From NCBI GenBank assembly GCA_002365175.1, contig DEZK01000027.1, positions 70,747-134,746 on the forward strand: a stretch of 64,000 nt of DNA, in the 5' to 3' direction. The notes under the pieces were generated by a model. The model made no database searches. It was not told the origin of the DNA and saw only the letters and a list, made by a program, of their open reading frames with translations. The translations under genes were made by a program, and so were the position numbers. Below are positions 7,881 to 16,954 of the stretch, piece after piece (the first letter of the stretch is position 1; each line of letters opens with the position of its first letter). The stretch comes from Raskinella chloraquaticus (SeqCode). Its GTDB lineage: Bacteria > Pseudomonadota > Alphaproteobacteria > Rhizobiales > UBA4765.

Positions 7881-9209
7881 CTAGCGGGGCGCCATGGCGT
7901 TACGCGTCAGAACTTTTCCGGCCAGATAGAGCGAGCCGCAGACGAGGATACGTGGTCCGTCTGCACTGCCGGCTGTGGCCTGAAGCGCCTGGTCGAGCGT
8001 GTCGCAGGGGCTGGCATCAAGGCCGGCCAAGCGGGCGGCGGCGGCGAGATCATGAGCGGACATCGCCAGCGCCTCATCAGGAATGGTCAGCGTCAGTACC
8101 TTGCGGGCAAGCCCCGAAAAGGGCACGAAAAATCCCGCCGCATCCTTCGTCGACAGCATGCCGCAAATGAGCAGAAGCGGCTTTGGCACCCGCTCCTCAA
8201 GATCGGCAAGAGCGGTTGCCAGCGCCCGCCCGGCATGGGGATTGTGACCGCCATCAAGCCACAGCTCCGCCCCCTCCGGCAGATGCGCCAGCAAGGGTCC
8301 GGCGCTCAGGCGTTGCAGGCGCGCCGGCCAGTCGACACCGGCCAATCCTTGTTCGAGCGCCGTGTGTGCGATAGTGGGCATGAATGCCCGCACCGCCATC
8401 AGGGCGGCGCCAGCGTTCTCGAACTGATGGCGACCGACAAGGCGCGGCGCCGGCAGGTCGAGAAGGCCATCTTCGTGATGGAGCACGAGGCGCCCGCTCT
8501 CCTCCGCCGAGGTCCACTGCTGGCCCGATATGCGCAAGGGGGCGGAAAGCCGCGCGGCTGCCCGTTCGATGACGGCAAGCGCCTCATCCTCCTGCTGGGC
8601 GATGATGGCAGGGCGGCCGCGTTTGAGGATGCCGGCCTTCTCAGCGGCAATCAGCGCCAGCGTGTCGCCAAGATAGGCTTGATGATCAAGGCCGATGGGG
8701 GTGATCACGCTCACGGCCGGCGAGGTGATGACGTTGGTGGTGTCAAGCCGGCCACCAAGGCCGACCTCGAGGATCAGCGCATCGGCGGGCGTTTGCGAGA
8801 AGAGGAGAAAGGCCGCCGCCGTCGTAATCTCGAAGAAGGTGATGGGCGCCCCTGCATTCACCTCTTCGCAACGGGCAAGAGCGGCGATGAGAGCCTCATC
8901 GCTCACCAGTGCGCCGGCAAGGCGGATGCGCTCGTTGAAGCGGCAGAGATGGGGCGAGGTATAGACATGAACCGTCTGCCCTGCGGCTTCGAGAATGGCG
9001 CGGCAGAAGGCGCTGGTCGAGCCCTTGCCGTTGGTGCCGGCGATATGGATGGTGGGCGCCACGCGCTCATGGGGCGAGCCGAGCTTTACGAGCAGGCGAT
9101 CAATGCGCTCCAGCGACAGGTCGATTGATTTCGGGTGAAGACCCAGCAGGCTTTGCAAGACGGCGTCCAGCGAGCCGCCGGAGCGTTCAGGCGCGGTGTG
9201 GTTGCTCAT
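7881..9209 (-). CDS. folC: Bifunctional dihydrofolate synthase / folylpolyglutamate synthase
   Basis: 442-residue cytoplasmic ligase of the Mur-ligase superfamily. It adds glutamate to dihydropteroate and then extends the glutamate tail of tetrahydrofolates using ATP. The ATP-binding loop GTNGKGS is at residues 58-64; EVGLGGRLDTTN and LDGGHNPHAGRALA are the other family signatures. The start codon overlaps the fabI stop by four bases. Pairing with fab genes is positional rather than functional. Length is normal. Confidence 0.95.
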   Translation of the reverse strand: MSNHTAPERSGGSLDAVLQSLLGLHPKSIDLSLERIDRLLVKLGSPHERVAPTIHIAGTNGKGSTSAFCRAILEAAGQTVHVYTSPHLCRFNERIRLAGALVSDEALIAALARCEEVNAGAPITFFEITTAAAFLLFSQTPADALILEVGLGGRLDTTNVITSPAVSVITPIGLDHQAYLGDTLALIAAEKAGILKRGRPAIIAQQEDEALAVIERAAARLSAPLRISGQQWTSAEESGRLVLHHEDGLLDLPAPRLVGRHQFENAGAALMAVRAFMPTIAHTALEQGLAGVDWPARLQRLSAGPLLAHLPEGAELWLDGGHNPHAGRALATALADLEERVPKPLLLICGMLSTKDAAGFFVPFSGLARKVLTLTIPDEALAMSAHDLAAAARLAGLDASPCDTLDQALQATAGSADGPRILVCGSLYLAGKVLTRNAMAPR

Positions 9210-10024
9210 CCCGCATCTTCATCCATGCCGGCCTTCAATTCGTCGGGGCGGGGCATGGAAACGATGTTGTAGCCTGAATCGACAAAGTGGATTTCGCCGG
9301 TGACGCCGCCGGCAAGCGGCGAGAGGAGATAAAGCCCGGCGCCGCCGACTTCGTCCAGCGTCACGGGGCGGCGCAGCGGGGCATGGCGGCCCTGGAAATT
9401 ATACATGAAGCGGGCGTCAGCTATGCCGGCGCCGGCGAGCGTGCGCACGGGCCCTGCCGACAGCGCGTTGACGCGAATACCGCGTGGGCCGAAATCCGCT
9501 GCCAGATAGCGCACGGACGCCTCAAGGGCTGCCTTGGCCACGCCCATGACGTTATAATTGGGCGATACCCGCGTGGCGCCGCCATAGGTAAGCGTCAGCA
9601 TGGCGCCGCCCGGTGCCATCATCGCCTCGGCGCGCCGGGCGATCTCGGTGAATGAAAAGCAGGAGATGACGAGGGTGCGGATGAAATTATCGCGCGTGGT
9701 ATCGGCGTAGCGGCCTTTAAGTTCGTTCTTGTCGGAAAAGGCGATGGCGTGAACGAGAAAATCGATCTTGTCCCAGCGTTGGCGCAGCGTTGAAAACATG
9801 GAATCAACAGAGGCGATATTCTCGACATCGCAGGGCAAGACGAGATCGGAGCCGACGCTTCCGGCGAGCGGTACAACGCGTTTTCCCAGCGCCTCGCCCT
9901 GATAGGTGAAGGCAAGCTCGGCACCCTGCGCCGCGCAGGCCTTTGCGATACCCCAGGCGATCGAATGGTTATTGGCAACGCCCATGATCAGGCCGCGCTT
10001 ATTGTGCAGAAGAGGCGATGTCAT
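9206..10024 (-). CDS. fabI: Enoyl-[acyl-carrier-protein] reductase (NADH)
   Basis: 272 residues. Reduces enoyl-ACP in the last step of each fatty-acid elongation cycle. The dinucleotide segment GLIMGVANNHSIAWGIAKA is at residues 11-29, and Tyr147, Tyr157 and Lys164 match the FabI catalytic Tyr/Tyr-Lys set. An upstream reading to 10126 adds 34 residues not expected in FabI, so I chose the ATG that gives the family length. It follows fabB after 151 bases and overlaps folC. fabI with fabA and fabB gives a complete unsaturated fatty acid branch. Confidence 0.94.
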   Translation of the reverse strand: MTSPLLHNKRGLIMGVANNHSIAWGIAKACAAQGAELAFTYQGEALGKRVVPLAGSVGSDLVLPCDVENIASVDSMFSTLRQRWDKIDFLVHAIAFSDKNELKGRYADTTRDNFIRTLVISCFSFTEIARRAEAMMAPGGAMLTLTYGGATRVSPNYNVMGVAKAALEASVRYLAADFGPRGIRVNALSAGPVRTLAGAGIADARFMYNFQGRHAPLRRPVTLDEVGGAGLYLLSPLAGGVTGEIHFVDSGYNIVSMPRPDELKAGMDEDAG

Positions 10025-10175
10025 AGATAGCTGCCCTTCACTCAGCCGGCCCGCAGCCCGGGTGGTTTCGGCAGGTGCCGTCACCGGAACAATTTCGAAA
10101 TCGACCGGATCGCTCCAGCCAAGCACCCATTCCTAAAGCATGCACATCATCGCACCCCATCACCTGGAAGCGTTC

Positions 10176-11399
10176 TCACGCCTCCAACCGCTTCAACAGC
10201 AGCGTGGCATTGGTGCCGCCAAAGCCGAAGCTGTTCGACATGACGACACCAAGGCCGGCATTGTCGATCCGCTTTCTGACGATCGGCATGTCGGCCACCG
10301 CCGGATCAAGCTCGTCGATATGGGCGCTCTCGCAGATGAAATCATTGTTGAGCATGAGGAGCGAATAGATCGCCTCCTGCACACCGGTCGCCCCCAGCGA
10401 ATGGCCGGTCAGCGATTTGGTGGCCGAGATTGGTGGCGATTTGTCTCCAGAGCCAAACACTTCGCGGATGGCTTCGATTTCCTTCAGATCGCCCACCGGC
10501 GTCGAGGTGCCGTGCGGGTTGATATAGTCAACCCTGCCGCCAAAACCGGCAAGCGCCTGGCGCATGCAGCGCACCGCGCCCTCGCCTGAAGGTGCCACCA
10601 TGTCATAGCCATCGGATGTCGTGCCATAGCCGGCGATCTCGCCATAGATGCGGGCGCCGCGCGCCCTGGCGTGTTCAAGCTCTTCCAGCACGACGACGCC
10701 GGCGCCGCCCGCGATCACAAAGCCGTCACGGTTGACGTCGTAGGCGCGGCTGGCGGTCGAGGCGCGATCATTATATTTCGACGACATGGCGCCCATGGCA
10801 TCGAAAAGCGCGGAGAGCGACCAGTCAAGCTCCTCGCAGCCGCCGGCAAACATCACGTCCTGCTTGCCGTACTGGATCATTTCGGCCGCGTTGCCGATGC
10901 AGTGATTGGAGGTCGCGCAGGCTGACGAGATGGAATAATTCACACCCTTGATCTTGAACCAGGTCGCCAGCGTCGCTGATGCGGTGGATGACATCGCCTT
11001 GGGCACGGCGAAGGGACCGATGCGCTTCACCCCCTTGGCACGCGCGGTGTCGACAGCCTCAACAAGCGCATGGGTCGAGGGGCCGCCTGAGCCCATGATG
11101 ATGCCGGTGCGCTCATGGCTGATATCGCTTGTCTCAAGCCCGGCATCACGGATGGCCTGATCCATGGCCACATGGTTCCACGCCGTGCCGCCGCCATGAA
11201 AGCGCATGGCGCGACGGTCCACCATTTCCTCGGCATTCAGTGTCGGGCGGCCGCTCACCTGGCTGCGAAATCCCATCTTCGCCTGCTCGGCATCGAATGC
11301 GATGCCCGATTTGGCCTCGCGCAGGCTTGCCAGCACTTCCTGGGTGGAATTGCCGATGGAAGAGACGATACCCATCCCGGTGACGACGACGCGCCGCAT
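10176..11399 (-). CDS. fabB: 3-oxoacyl-[acyl-carrier-protein] synthase I
   Basis: 407-residue condensing enzyme that elongates acyl-ACP, including the unsaturated intermediates made by FabA. The catalytic triad is Cys161 (in SSACATSNHC), His296 (in NPHGTSTPVGD) and His333 (in KSLTGHSLGA). The C-terminus SFGFGGTNATLLL is the usual closing motif. It lies 46 bases after fabA on the same strand, the standard fabA-fabB pair of Hyphomicrobiales. Confidence 0.96.
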   Translation of the reverse strand: MRRVVVTGMGIVSSIGNSTQEVLASLREAKSGIAFDAEQAKMGFRSQVSGRPTLNAEEMVDRRAMRFHGGGTAWNHVAMDQAIRDAGLETSDISHERTGIIMGSGGPSTHALVEAVDTARAKGVKRIGPFAVPKAMSSTASATLATWFKIKGVNYSISSACATSNHCIGNAAEMIQYGKQDVMFAGGCEELDWSLSALFDAMGAMSSKYNDRASTASRAYDVNRDGFVIAGGAGVVVLEELEHARARGARIYGEIAGYGTTSDGYDMVAPSGEGAVRCMRQALAGFGGRVDYINPHGTSTPVGDLKEIEAIREVFGSGDKSPPISATKSLTGHSLGATGVQEAIYSLLMLNNDFICESAHIDELDPAVADMPIVRKRIDNAGLGVVMSNSFGFGGTNATLLLKRLEA

Positions 11400-11445
11400 G
11401 ACTTCCCTCTCTCTACCGCAATAAATCCGAATGCGTGTCCGCCGC

Positions 11446-11970
11446 TCAGACCGGCTGGGCGGCTTCGTCGCGGAACAGGCCCACCTTCATGTCGCTTGCC
11501 CGATAAATGATCTGGCCATCGGCCTTGAGCCAGCCATCGGCTATACCGAGGACCAGCTTCGAGCGCATGACACGCTTGAACTCAACACCGTATTCCACAA
11601 GCGTCATGGTCGGAAGCACCTGGCCGGAAAATTTGAGTTCTCCCAGCCCCAGCGCGCGACCGCGTCCGGCAGCCCCGAGCCAGCCGAGAAAGAAGCCTGT
11701 CAGCTGCCACAGGGCATCCAGTCCAAGGCAGCCTGGCATCACCGGATCGCCCTTGAAATGACAGGGAAAAAACCACAAATCGGGATGGATATCGAGCTCG
11801 GCGCGGATCATGCCCTTGGCATTGGCGCCACCGGTTTCGGAGACGTCGGTTATACGGTCAAACATCAACATCGGCGGCAAGGGCAGCTGGGCATTGCCTT
11901 CGCCGAACAATTCCCCGCGCCCGCAGGCGATGAGGTCGTCATAGGCAAAACTCGTCTTACGTTCGCTCAT
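11446..11970 (-). CDS. fabA: 3-hydroxydecanoyl-ACP dehydratase/isomerase
   Basis: 174 residues from an ATG preceded by GGAAAGG; the in-frame extension to 12132 is unlike FabA and is left out. It dehydrates 3-hydroxydecanoyl-ACP and isomerises the product to the cis-3 form, opening the anaerobic unsaturated fatty-acid route. Active-site His71 (FFPCHFKGDPVMPG) and Asp85 (LGLDALWQL) are present. It leads the fabA-fabB-fabI-folC run and is divergent from irr, so the 194 bases between them hold both promoters. Confidence 0.96.
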   Translation of the reverse strand: MSERKTSFAYDDLIACGRGELFGEGNAQLPLPPMLMFDRITDVSETGGANAKGMIRAELDIHPDLWFFPCHFKGDPVMPGCLGLDALWQLTGFFLGWLGAAGRGRALGLGELKFSGQVLPTMTLVEYGVEFKRVMRSKLVLGIADGWLKADGQIIYRASDMKVGLFRDEAAQPV

Positions 11971-12109
11971 CGAGCGGCCTTTCCAGCGGTGCTTGTTGCT
12001 GCGTGTGTTAACATAAGGGGTTGGCTGCTGAAAGCGGATTGACGACGTGGTATTTCCTGGCGGCCAGCCGCCGCTTTCATCGCGCGCGTGCTGACACCGT
12101 CGCAGGCGG

Positions 12110-12138
12110 TTGCTATCGCGGCCCATCACCACTAAATT
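12110..12138 (+). promoter_or_regulatory. Weak sigma-70 promoter candidate for irr
   Basis: TTGCTA and TAAATT are separated by 17 bases, each matching four of six consensus positions. The predicted transcript would begin about 20 bases before the irr ATG. By-eye match only. I did not find a convincing iron-control element here. Confidence 0.3.
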
Positions 12139-12164
12139 AAGATTCCAGCCTTATGAGGACGGAA

Positions 12165-12671
12165 ATGACGGCAGACGGCTCCAATGACGGTATGGCTCAC
12201 GCGGGTTGCGAGACATCGCGCAACGTCCGTTCATGGCGCCCCGACCCCAGCGTCCAGGATATTTCGGGCCGCCTGCGCAGCGCCGGATTGCGTCCAACCC
12301 AGCAACGTCTGTCGCTTGCCAGATTGCTGTTTGCGCAAGGAGACCGCCATGTATCGGCTGAAATTCTTCATGCGCAGGCTCGCAATGCGCATATCCCTGT
12401 ATCGCTGGCAACGGTTTACAATACGCTGAACCAGTTTACCGAAGCGGGATTGCTCCGCGAATTGTCGGTTGATGGCGCGCGGGCCTATTTTGATACCAAT
12501 ACGGCTGATCACCATCATTTCATCATCGAAGGTGGCGGCGTACTCGATGTCCCCCAGGACAGCATTGCCATCACGGCATTGCCGGAGCCGCCGGAGGGGA
12601 TGGAGATCGTCCGGGTCGATGTGGTGGTGCGCTTGCGCAAAATCCGGCGGCGCACCGGTGCGCGTAGCTGA
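12165..12671 (+). CDS. irr: Iron response regulator Irr (Fur family)
   Basis: 168-residue transcription factor that represses haem and iron genes under iron limitation and responds to haem. GAGGA five bases before the second in-frame ATG fixes the start. The winged-helix region runs from about residue 32 (SGRLRSAGLRPTQQRLSLA) to 100, with SLATVYNTLNQFTEAGLL as the recognition segment. The His cluster HHH at 116-118, the second haem site of Irr proteins, is present. The N-terminal haem regulatory motif is not: Cys15 is followed by Glu rather than Pro. Synteny with fabA, fabB and fabI is typical of Hyphomicrobiales. Confidence 0.93.
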   Translation: MTADGSNDGMAHAGCETSRNVRSWRPDPSVQDISGRLRSAGLRPTQQRLSLARLLFAQGDRHVSAEILHAQARNAHIPVSLATVYNTLNQFTEAGLLRELSVDGARAYFDTNTADHHHFIIEGGGVLDVPQDSIAITALPEPPEGMEIVRVDVVVRLRKIRRRTGARS

Positions 12672-12680
12672 CGTTTGACG

Positions 12681-13226
12681 TCATTCCGGAAGTTTTTCGC
12701 CAGGATAAACTCCCCACAGCGTCTCCTGTTTCATGTATCCGTCGACGTCATTGACCGTGATGCGGCACCAGACGCCATCACAAGTCTTGAGGGATACGAG
12801 GACGCCTGATTCGACGCGCGCCTTGACCTCGCCTGCGCCCGGGCGCGTCATCAGATCGATGGTCTTCGCCTTTTCCCACGGCGCCACCAGCCCCGTGCGC
12901 CGTTTCGACAGCCGCCCTTGCGAAACCCAGCCTTCCGATCCATCAGCATCACGGATACGTCGCCAATTGTCGAATTCCGCAGTGATTTCAACCGGCAGGC
13001 CGGCGCGCGTGAATGTCCAGACCAAGGGATGTTCCTTGCTCGGTCCGCGCTGGACTTCGACCTTGTCGGTGCGCAACGACACAAATCGTGGCACCGGCAA
13101 TTTCGATGACGCGCCAACCGATTGCTGGGCAAGAGCCGGCACGGTCACGACCCCCGCGATCACCACCAGGATCGCGAGCAGGATCGAGCGCAAACGAGGG
13201 ATGAAAATCGATGTTTTAAACGGCAT
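12681..13226 (-). CDS. Periplasmic SH3-domain protein
   Basis: 181 residues with a signal peptide ending near ALAQQ. Two bacterial SH3-type regions follow: one around LRTDKVEVQRGPSKEHPLVW through DGSEGWVSQGRLS (residues 50-108), the second around TIDLMTRPGAGEVKARVESG through GYMKQETLWGVYPGE (123-178). Such proteins probably bind peptidoglycan or other envelope partners, but no enzymatic activity is expected. It is convergent with irr, nine bases apart (with a small TGACG/CGTCA inverted repeat), and divergent from the hydroxyacid dehydrogenase, a pairing common in this order. Function is not established. Confidence 0.8.
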   Translation of the reverse strand: MPFKTSIFIPRLRSILLAILVVIAGVVTVPALAQQSVGASSKLPVPRFVSLRTDKVEVQRGPSKEHPLVWTFTRAGLPVEITAEFDNWRRIRDADGSEGWVSQGRLSKRRTGLVAPWEKAKTIDLMTRPGAGEVKARVESGVLVSLKTCDGVWCRITVNDVDGYMKQETLWGVYPGEKLPE

Positions 13227-13400
13227 TGCTTTCCGCTGATCCGGGTCTATTCAAAGGCGGTGCCACCAAGCTTTGCCACCAAGCGACCTTCTGATAGGAA
13301 CAAGCGCCATTCGCAAGGGTGGTGGAATGCGGCACAATGCGGCAAGCTCGGTTAATAGGCTATAAATCCGCTGACGATGAGCGGAACAGAAGAGGGAACG

Positions 13401-14399
13401 ATGCCAAACAGAAAAAAGCCTCTGGTGGTGGTGACCCGCAGGCTGCCTGACGTGGTCGAGACGCGCATGCGCGAATTGTTCGACACGCGCCTTGCCGACA
13501 GCGAAACGGCGATGACGCCGGGAAAACTGCTGGAAGCTGCGCGCACGGCCGAAGTGCTGGTGCCGACCGTCACCGATCGCATCGATGCGAGTTTCCTGGC
13601 TCAGGCAGGCGATTCGCTGAAGCTCATCGCGAATTTCGGCAATGGTGTCGACAATATTGACGTCGACACGGCCATGAAGCGCGGTATCACTGTCACCAAC
13701 ACGCCTGGCGTGCTGACGGAGGACACCGCCGATATGACGATGGCGCTCGTTCTTGCCGTGCCGCGCCGCGTGGCCGAGGGTCTTGGCGTGCTCGACCAGG
13801 GGGAGTGGACCGGCTGGTCGCCAACCTGGATGCTGGGTCACCGCATCTGGGGCAAGCGGCTCGGCATTCTGGGCATGGGTCGCATCGGCCAGGCCGTCGC
13901 CCGCCGGGCCAAGGCGTTCGGCATGTCGATCCACTACCATAACCGCCGGCGTGTGGCAGCGGCGCTTGAGGAAGAGCTGGAGGCGACCTATTGGGATAGC
14001 CTCGATCAGATGCTGGCGCGCATGGATATCATATCCGTCAACTGTCCGCACACGCCCGGAACGTTCCATCTTCTGTCGGCGCGCCGCCTCAAATTGCTGC
14101 GCAAGGACGCCTACATCGTCAATACGGCGCGCGGCGAGATCATCGACGAGAATGCGCTGGTGCGGATGCTTGAAGCAGGCGAGATCGCTGGCGCCGGCCT
14201 CGACGTTTTCGAACACGAGCCTGCGGTCAATCCCAAACTGTTGCGGCTGGCGCGCACCGGCAAAGTGGCGCTGTTGCCGCATATGGGATCAGCGACGCTT
14301 GAGGGGCGCATCGAAATGGGGGAGAAGGTCATCGTCAACATCAAAACGTGGATGGATGGCCACCGCCCCCCTGACCGCGTTCTGCCCAGCATGTTGTGA
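13401..14399 (+). CDS. D-2-hydroxyacid dehydrogenase, glyoxylate/hydroxypyruvate reductase type
   Basis: 332 residues counted from an ATG preceded by GAGGG; the ATG eight codons upstream has no ribosome-binding site. The Rossmann motif GMGRIG is at residues 158-163, and the catalytic trio is Arg244 (NTARGEI), Glu273 (FEHEP) and His294 (LLPHMGSA). These define the D-isomer 2-hydroxyacid dehydrogenase family; closest resemblance is to NAD(P)H glyoxylate reductase (GyaR), which turns glyoxylate into glycolate or hydroxypyruvate into glycerate. Exact substrate cannot be fixed by sequence reading. Confidence 0.88.
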   Translation: MPNRKKPLVVVTRRLPDVVETRMRELFDTRLADSETAMTPGKLLEAARTAEVLVPTVTDRIDASFLAQAGDSLKLIANFGNGVDNIDVDTAMKRGITVTNTPGVLTEDTADMTMALVLAVPRRVAEGLGVLDQGEWTGWSPTWMLGHRIWGKRLGILGMGRIGQAVARRAKAFGMSIHYHNRRRVAAALEEELEATYWDSLDQMLARMDIISVNCPHTPGTFHLLSARRLKLLRKDAYIVNTARGEIIDENALVRMLEAGEIAGAGLDVFEHEPAVNPKLLRLARTGKVALLPHMGSATLEGRIEMGEKVIVNIKTWMDGHRPPDRVLPSML

Positions 14400-14560
14400 G
14401 GCCGAAAAAGCACGCCCGTTAAGGAAAATCTCAAGGCTGTGTGCGAGAGATTGCGGTGCGCGCCGCCTGCTGGCAGTACCAGCTGCAGGCGGAAATATGG
14501 GCCGTGCGGCTTATTGACAGGCATGTGCGTGCGCCATCAGCCCAGGCGGGATCAGGCAGA

Positions 14561-15148
14561 ATGCGGTCGGGAATAGCGGGTCATCGTTTGGCGGCGGGTG
14601 CGGTTATCGTGCTGCTGGCAGGGCTTTGGCTGTCACCTGCTGGAGCACAGCTGCGTCTGACGCCCGGCGACGTGCCGCAATCCGCCCTTGAGACACCATC
14701 AGCCCGGGCAGCACCGAAACGCTCCGATGGCGCCAACAGGAAAGCGAAGGCCACCCGGGACCAGACACAGGCCTCGTTGAATGGCGAGGTGCCGACGGCG
14801 GGCGAACAGGTGCCGCCGGCAGCGGGTAATTTCCCCCGCCGTTTGCCGCAAGCCGAGCTGAAAACGCGGTTTTTCAACGGCGTGCCGATTATATCGCGCG
14901 GGCGTGGCTCAACAGCCTTGTTCACCCTGGTCTTCAACAAGGACGGTGTGATCGAGCGGACGGACGCCAAGGGCGACAAGGTGACCGGCAAATGGAAATT
15001 TGCCGGGGACGCCTATTGCTCGCGCTGGACGGGTGAGAAAAAAGACACGTGCTACACCGTCGTCGAGGACGGCGAGATCATCAAAATCGTGTTCTTCACC
15101 CGCGCCGTGGCGACATGGGCGCTCAGCGGTACCCCTCCCTCACCGTAG
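14561..15148 (+). CDS. Hypothetical exported protein
   Basis: I do not recognise the family by name. From the ATG at 14561 the product is 195 residues with a clear signal peptide (LAAGAVIVLLAGLWLSPAGA), a low-complexity Ala/Pro/Lys-rich linker to about residue 100, and a compact C-terminal domain of about 85 residues. That domain has two Cys (DAYCSRW, DTCYTV) ten residues apart, which may form a disulfide, and a beta-rich pattern (FTLVFNKDGVIERTDAKGDK). An in-frame start at 14441 would put 40 polar residues before the signal peptide and is rejected. Likely periplasmic; function unknown. Confidence 0.7.
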   Translation: MRSGIAGHRLAAGAVIVLLAGLWLSPAGAQLRLTPGDVPQSALETPSARAAPKRSDGANRKAKATRDQTQASLNGEVPTAGEQVPPAAGNFPRRLPQAELKTRFFNGVPIISRGRGSTALFTLVFNKDGVIERTDAKGDKVTGKWKFAGDAYCSRWTGEKKDTCYTVVEDGEIIKIVFFTRAVATWALSGTPPSP

Positions 15149-15165
15149 CAGGTGTCAGGGGAGGT

Positions 15166-15921
15166 TTAGCCGTAAGCGATTTCCTCGATCCGCATTCCCA
15201 TCAGGTCGATCAGAAGCAGGCGCCCGGCCAACCCCTCGCCGATCAGCAGGATTTCCTTCAGCACTTCCATCGCGGCCATGGTGCCGACAACGCCTGTCAG
15301 CGTGCCCAGTAGACCCGCCTCGGCGCAGCTCGGCACGGTGCCGTCGGGGGGCGGCAGAGGAAAAATATCGCGATAGCCGGGAAAGAAGCGACCGTCATCA
15401 CGTCGGGCGAAGGGTTTCAGCGTCGTCAGCGATCCCTCGAACCGGCCGACGGCGGCACTGACGAGGATCGCGTGGTTCCTGGCACAGGCGTCAGCCAGGG
15501 CATAGCGCGTGGCAAAATTATCCGAGCCATCGACAATGATATCATGGCCGGCGACCAGCGCGGGGGCGTTTGCCGCGTCCAGCCGCACGGGTTTCGTCTC
15601 GACGTCCACATACGGATTGATGCGGGCCAAAGCGGCACGGGCGCTGTCGGTTTTACGGCGGCCGACATCTTCGGTCGCATGGATGATCTGGCGCTGCAGA
15701 TTGGACAACGACACGCTATCATCATCAATAATGGTGAGATGGCCGATTCCGGCAGCTGCCAGATAAAGGAGCACGGGCGCGCCGATGCCGCCGGCGCCAA
15801 CGACCAGGACGCGGGCTTTTTTCAAGCGCTGCTGGCCAGGCCCACCCACTTCACGCAAGACGATATGGCGGGCGTAACGCTCGATTTCCGCCGGGCTGAG
15901 GAGGTTTGGCACCTCATTCAT
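15166..15921 (-). CDS. ThiF/MoeB/HesA-family adenylyltransferase-like protein
   Basis: 251 residues. These proteins adenylate the C-terminal Gly-Gly of a small sulfur-carrier protein such as MoaD or ThiS. Seen here: the nucleotide motif VLVVGAGGIGAPVLLYLAAA, NLQRQIIH with its Arg finger, DGSDNFATRYALADAC, and the catalytic Cys in VPSCAEAGLLG. The two CxxC zinc pairs of classical MoeB are absent; the first is replaced by FFPGYRDIFP. A longer start at 15954 is possible since no ribosome-binding site decides it, but conservation begins at LSPAEIERYARH. No thi or moa partner is adjacent, so the carrier is unknown. Confidence 0.82.
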   Translation of the reverse strand: MNEVPNLLSPAEIERYARHIVLREVGGPGQQRLKKARVLVVGAGGIGAPVLLYLAAAGIGHLTIIDDDSVSLSNLQRQIIHATEDVGRRKTDSARAALARINPYVDVETKPVRLDAANAPALVAGHDIIVDGSDNFATRYALADACARNHAILVSAAVGRFEGSLTTLKPFARRDDGRFFPGYRDIFPLPPPDGTVPSCAEAGLLGTLTGVVGTMAAMEVLKEILLIGEGLAGRLLLIDLMGMRIEEIAYG

Positions 15922-16067
15922 GAGACAATCCATTCGCTGTGGCGCCATAGCCATGGCAGTTTAGGCGACAATGAGAGGTGCGAGCAATCGAGAGATCGTG
16001 ATTGTTTTCTTCTTCTCCCTGGCGCCGTCAGCGGCTAGCACCAGTCCAAACAGCCAAGGACAGTTCC

Positions 16068-16946
16068 ATGCTTCGCCTTGCTCTGCTGATCTTTGCCCTG
16101 GTTGCCGGCTTGTCCACGGCAGGCCTTGCCTGTGGCTCGTCTTCGCCCTGCCGCGTCAAGGACGGGCGCTATCTGGTGCGCCCGCCGGCTGGCTGGGACG
16201 GGACATCGCGCCTGCCGATGATCGTCCACTTCCCCGGCTACCAGATGACGGCGGATGACATGATGCACGACAAGGACGCACTCGCGGTCTTCGACCGGCT
16301 GGGCATTCTGGTGGTCGCGGCCGAGGCGCGCGGCCTGGTGTGGAACCTGCCGGCCTTCGGTGAGCCGCGCCAACGCAATGAATTTGCCTATATCAGCGCA
16401 GTACTTGACGATGTCGAAAAGCGCTTTCCCATTGATACGATGCGGGTTCTGGCCTCCGGCTTTTCGCTGGGGGGATCGATGGTATGGTACATGGCCTGCG
16501 AGGGACCAAGTCGGTTTACCGCTTTTGCAGCCGTCTCCGGCGCCTTCTGGGTGCCGGAACCGAAAGCCTGCCGGAACGGACCGGTTCATCTCATGCATAT
16601 TCACGGCCTTGCCGATGATACGGTGCCGGTGAAGGGGCGCTTTATCCGCCCGGGGCTTCATCAGGGAAATGCCTATTCCAGCCTCGATACGCTGCGGCGC
16701 ATCAATGGCTGCACGATTGCGGCGGGGAGAGACGAGCGCGTGCGGCTGTCAGGCGGGCCAGAGGGTGTCAATTGCCGCACAGATACGGCCTGTGGCAGCG
16801 GTCATCGCCTCAAGGCCTGTTTTCATGACGGCGGACATTACATCAGTGGCAGCTGGTATCAGGACGCATGGGATTTTCTTGAAAATGCGCTAAGGTCGCG
16901 ATCAGGTGGAAGGCCACCGGATGCTTCCGGTGCCGCACCAGGATAG
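16068..16946 (+). CDS. Secreted PHB-depolymerase/feruloyl-esterase-type hydrolase (LpqC-like)
   Basis: 292-residue alpha/beta hydrolase with a signal peptide ending around GLACGSS and AAGGA eight bases before the start. The catalytic triad is visible: Ser133 in SGFSLGGSM, Asp184 in HGLADDTVP and His257 in CFHDGGHYI. Several Cys pairs (residues 22/28, 144/168, 215/236, 242/251) suggest disulfides outside the cytoplasm. The family covers PHB depolymerases, feruloyl and acetylxylan esterases, so the natural ester is unclear. The gene after it is a small unknown protein nine bases downstream. Confidence 0.82.
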   Translation: MLRLALLIFALVAGLSTAGLACGSSSPCRVKDGRYLVRPPAGWDGTSRLPMIVHFPGYQMTADDMMHDKDALAVFDRLGILVVAAEARGLVWNLPAFGEPRQRNEFAYISAVLDDVEKRFPIDTMRVLASGFSLGGSMVWYMACEGPSRFTAFAAVSGAFWVPEPKACRNGPVHLMHIHGLADDTVPVKGRFIRPGLHQGNAYSSLDTLRRINGCTIAAGRDERVRLSGGPEGVNCRTDTACGSGHRLKACFHDGGHYISGSWYQDAWDFLENALRSRSGGRPPDASGAAPG

Positions 16947-16954
16947 AGGCTTCA

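Noticed and set aside
7863..9128. Long plus-strand reading frame (421 codons) opposite folC
   Set aside because: Antisense to a gene with all FolC motifs; composition is Arg/Gly-rich with no domain. Long antisense frames are expected in high-G+C DNA.
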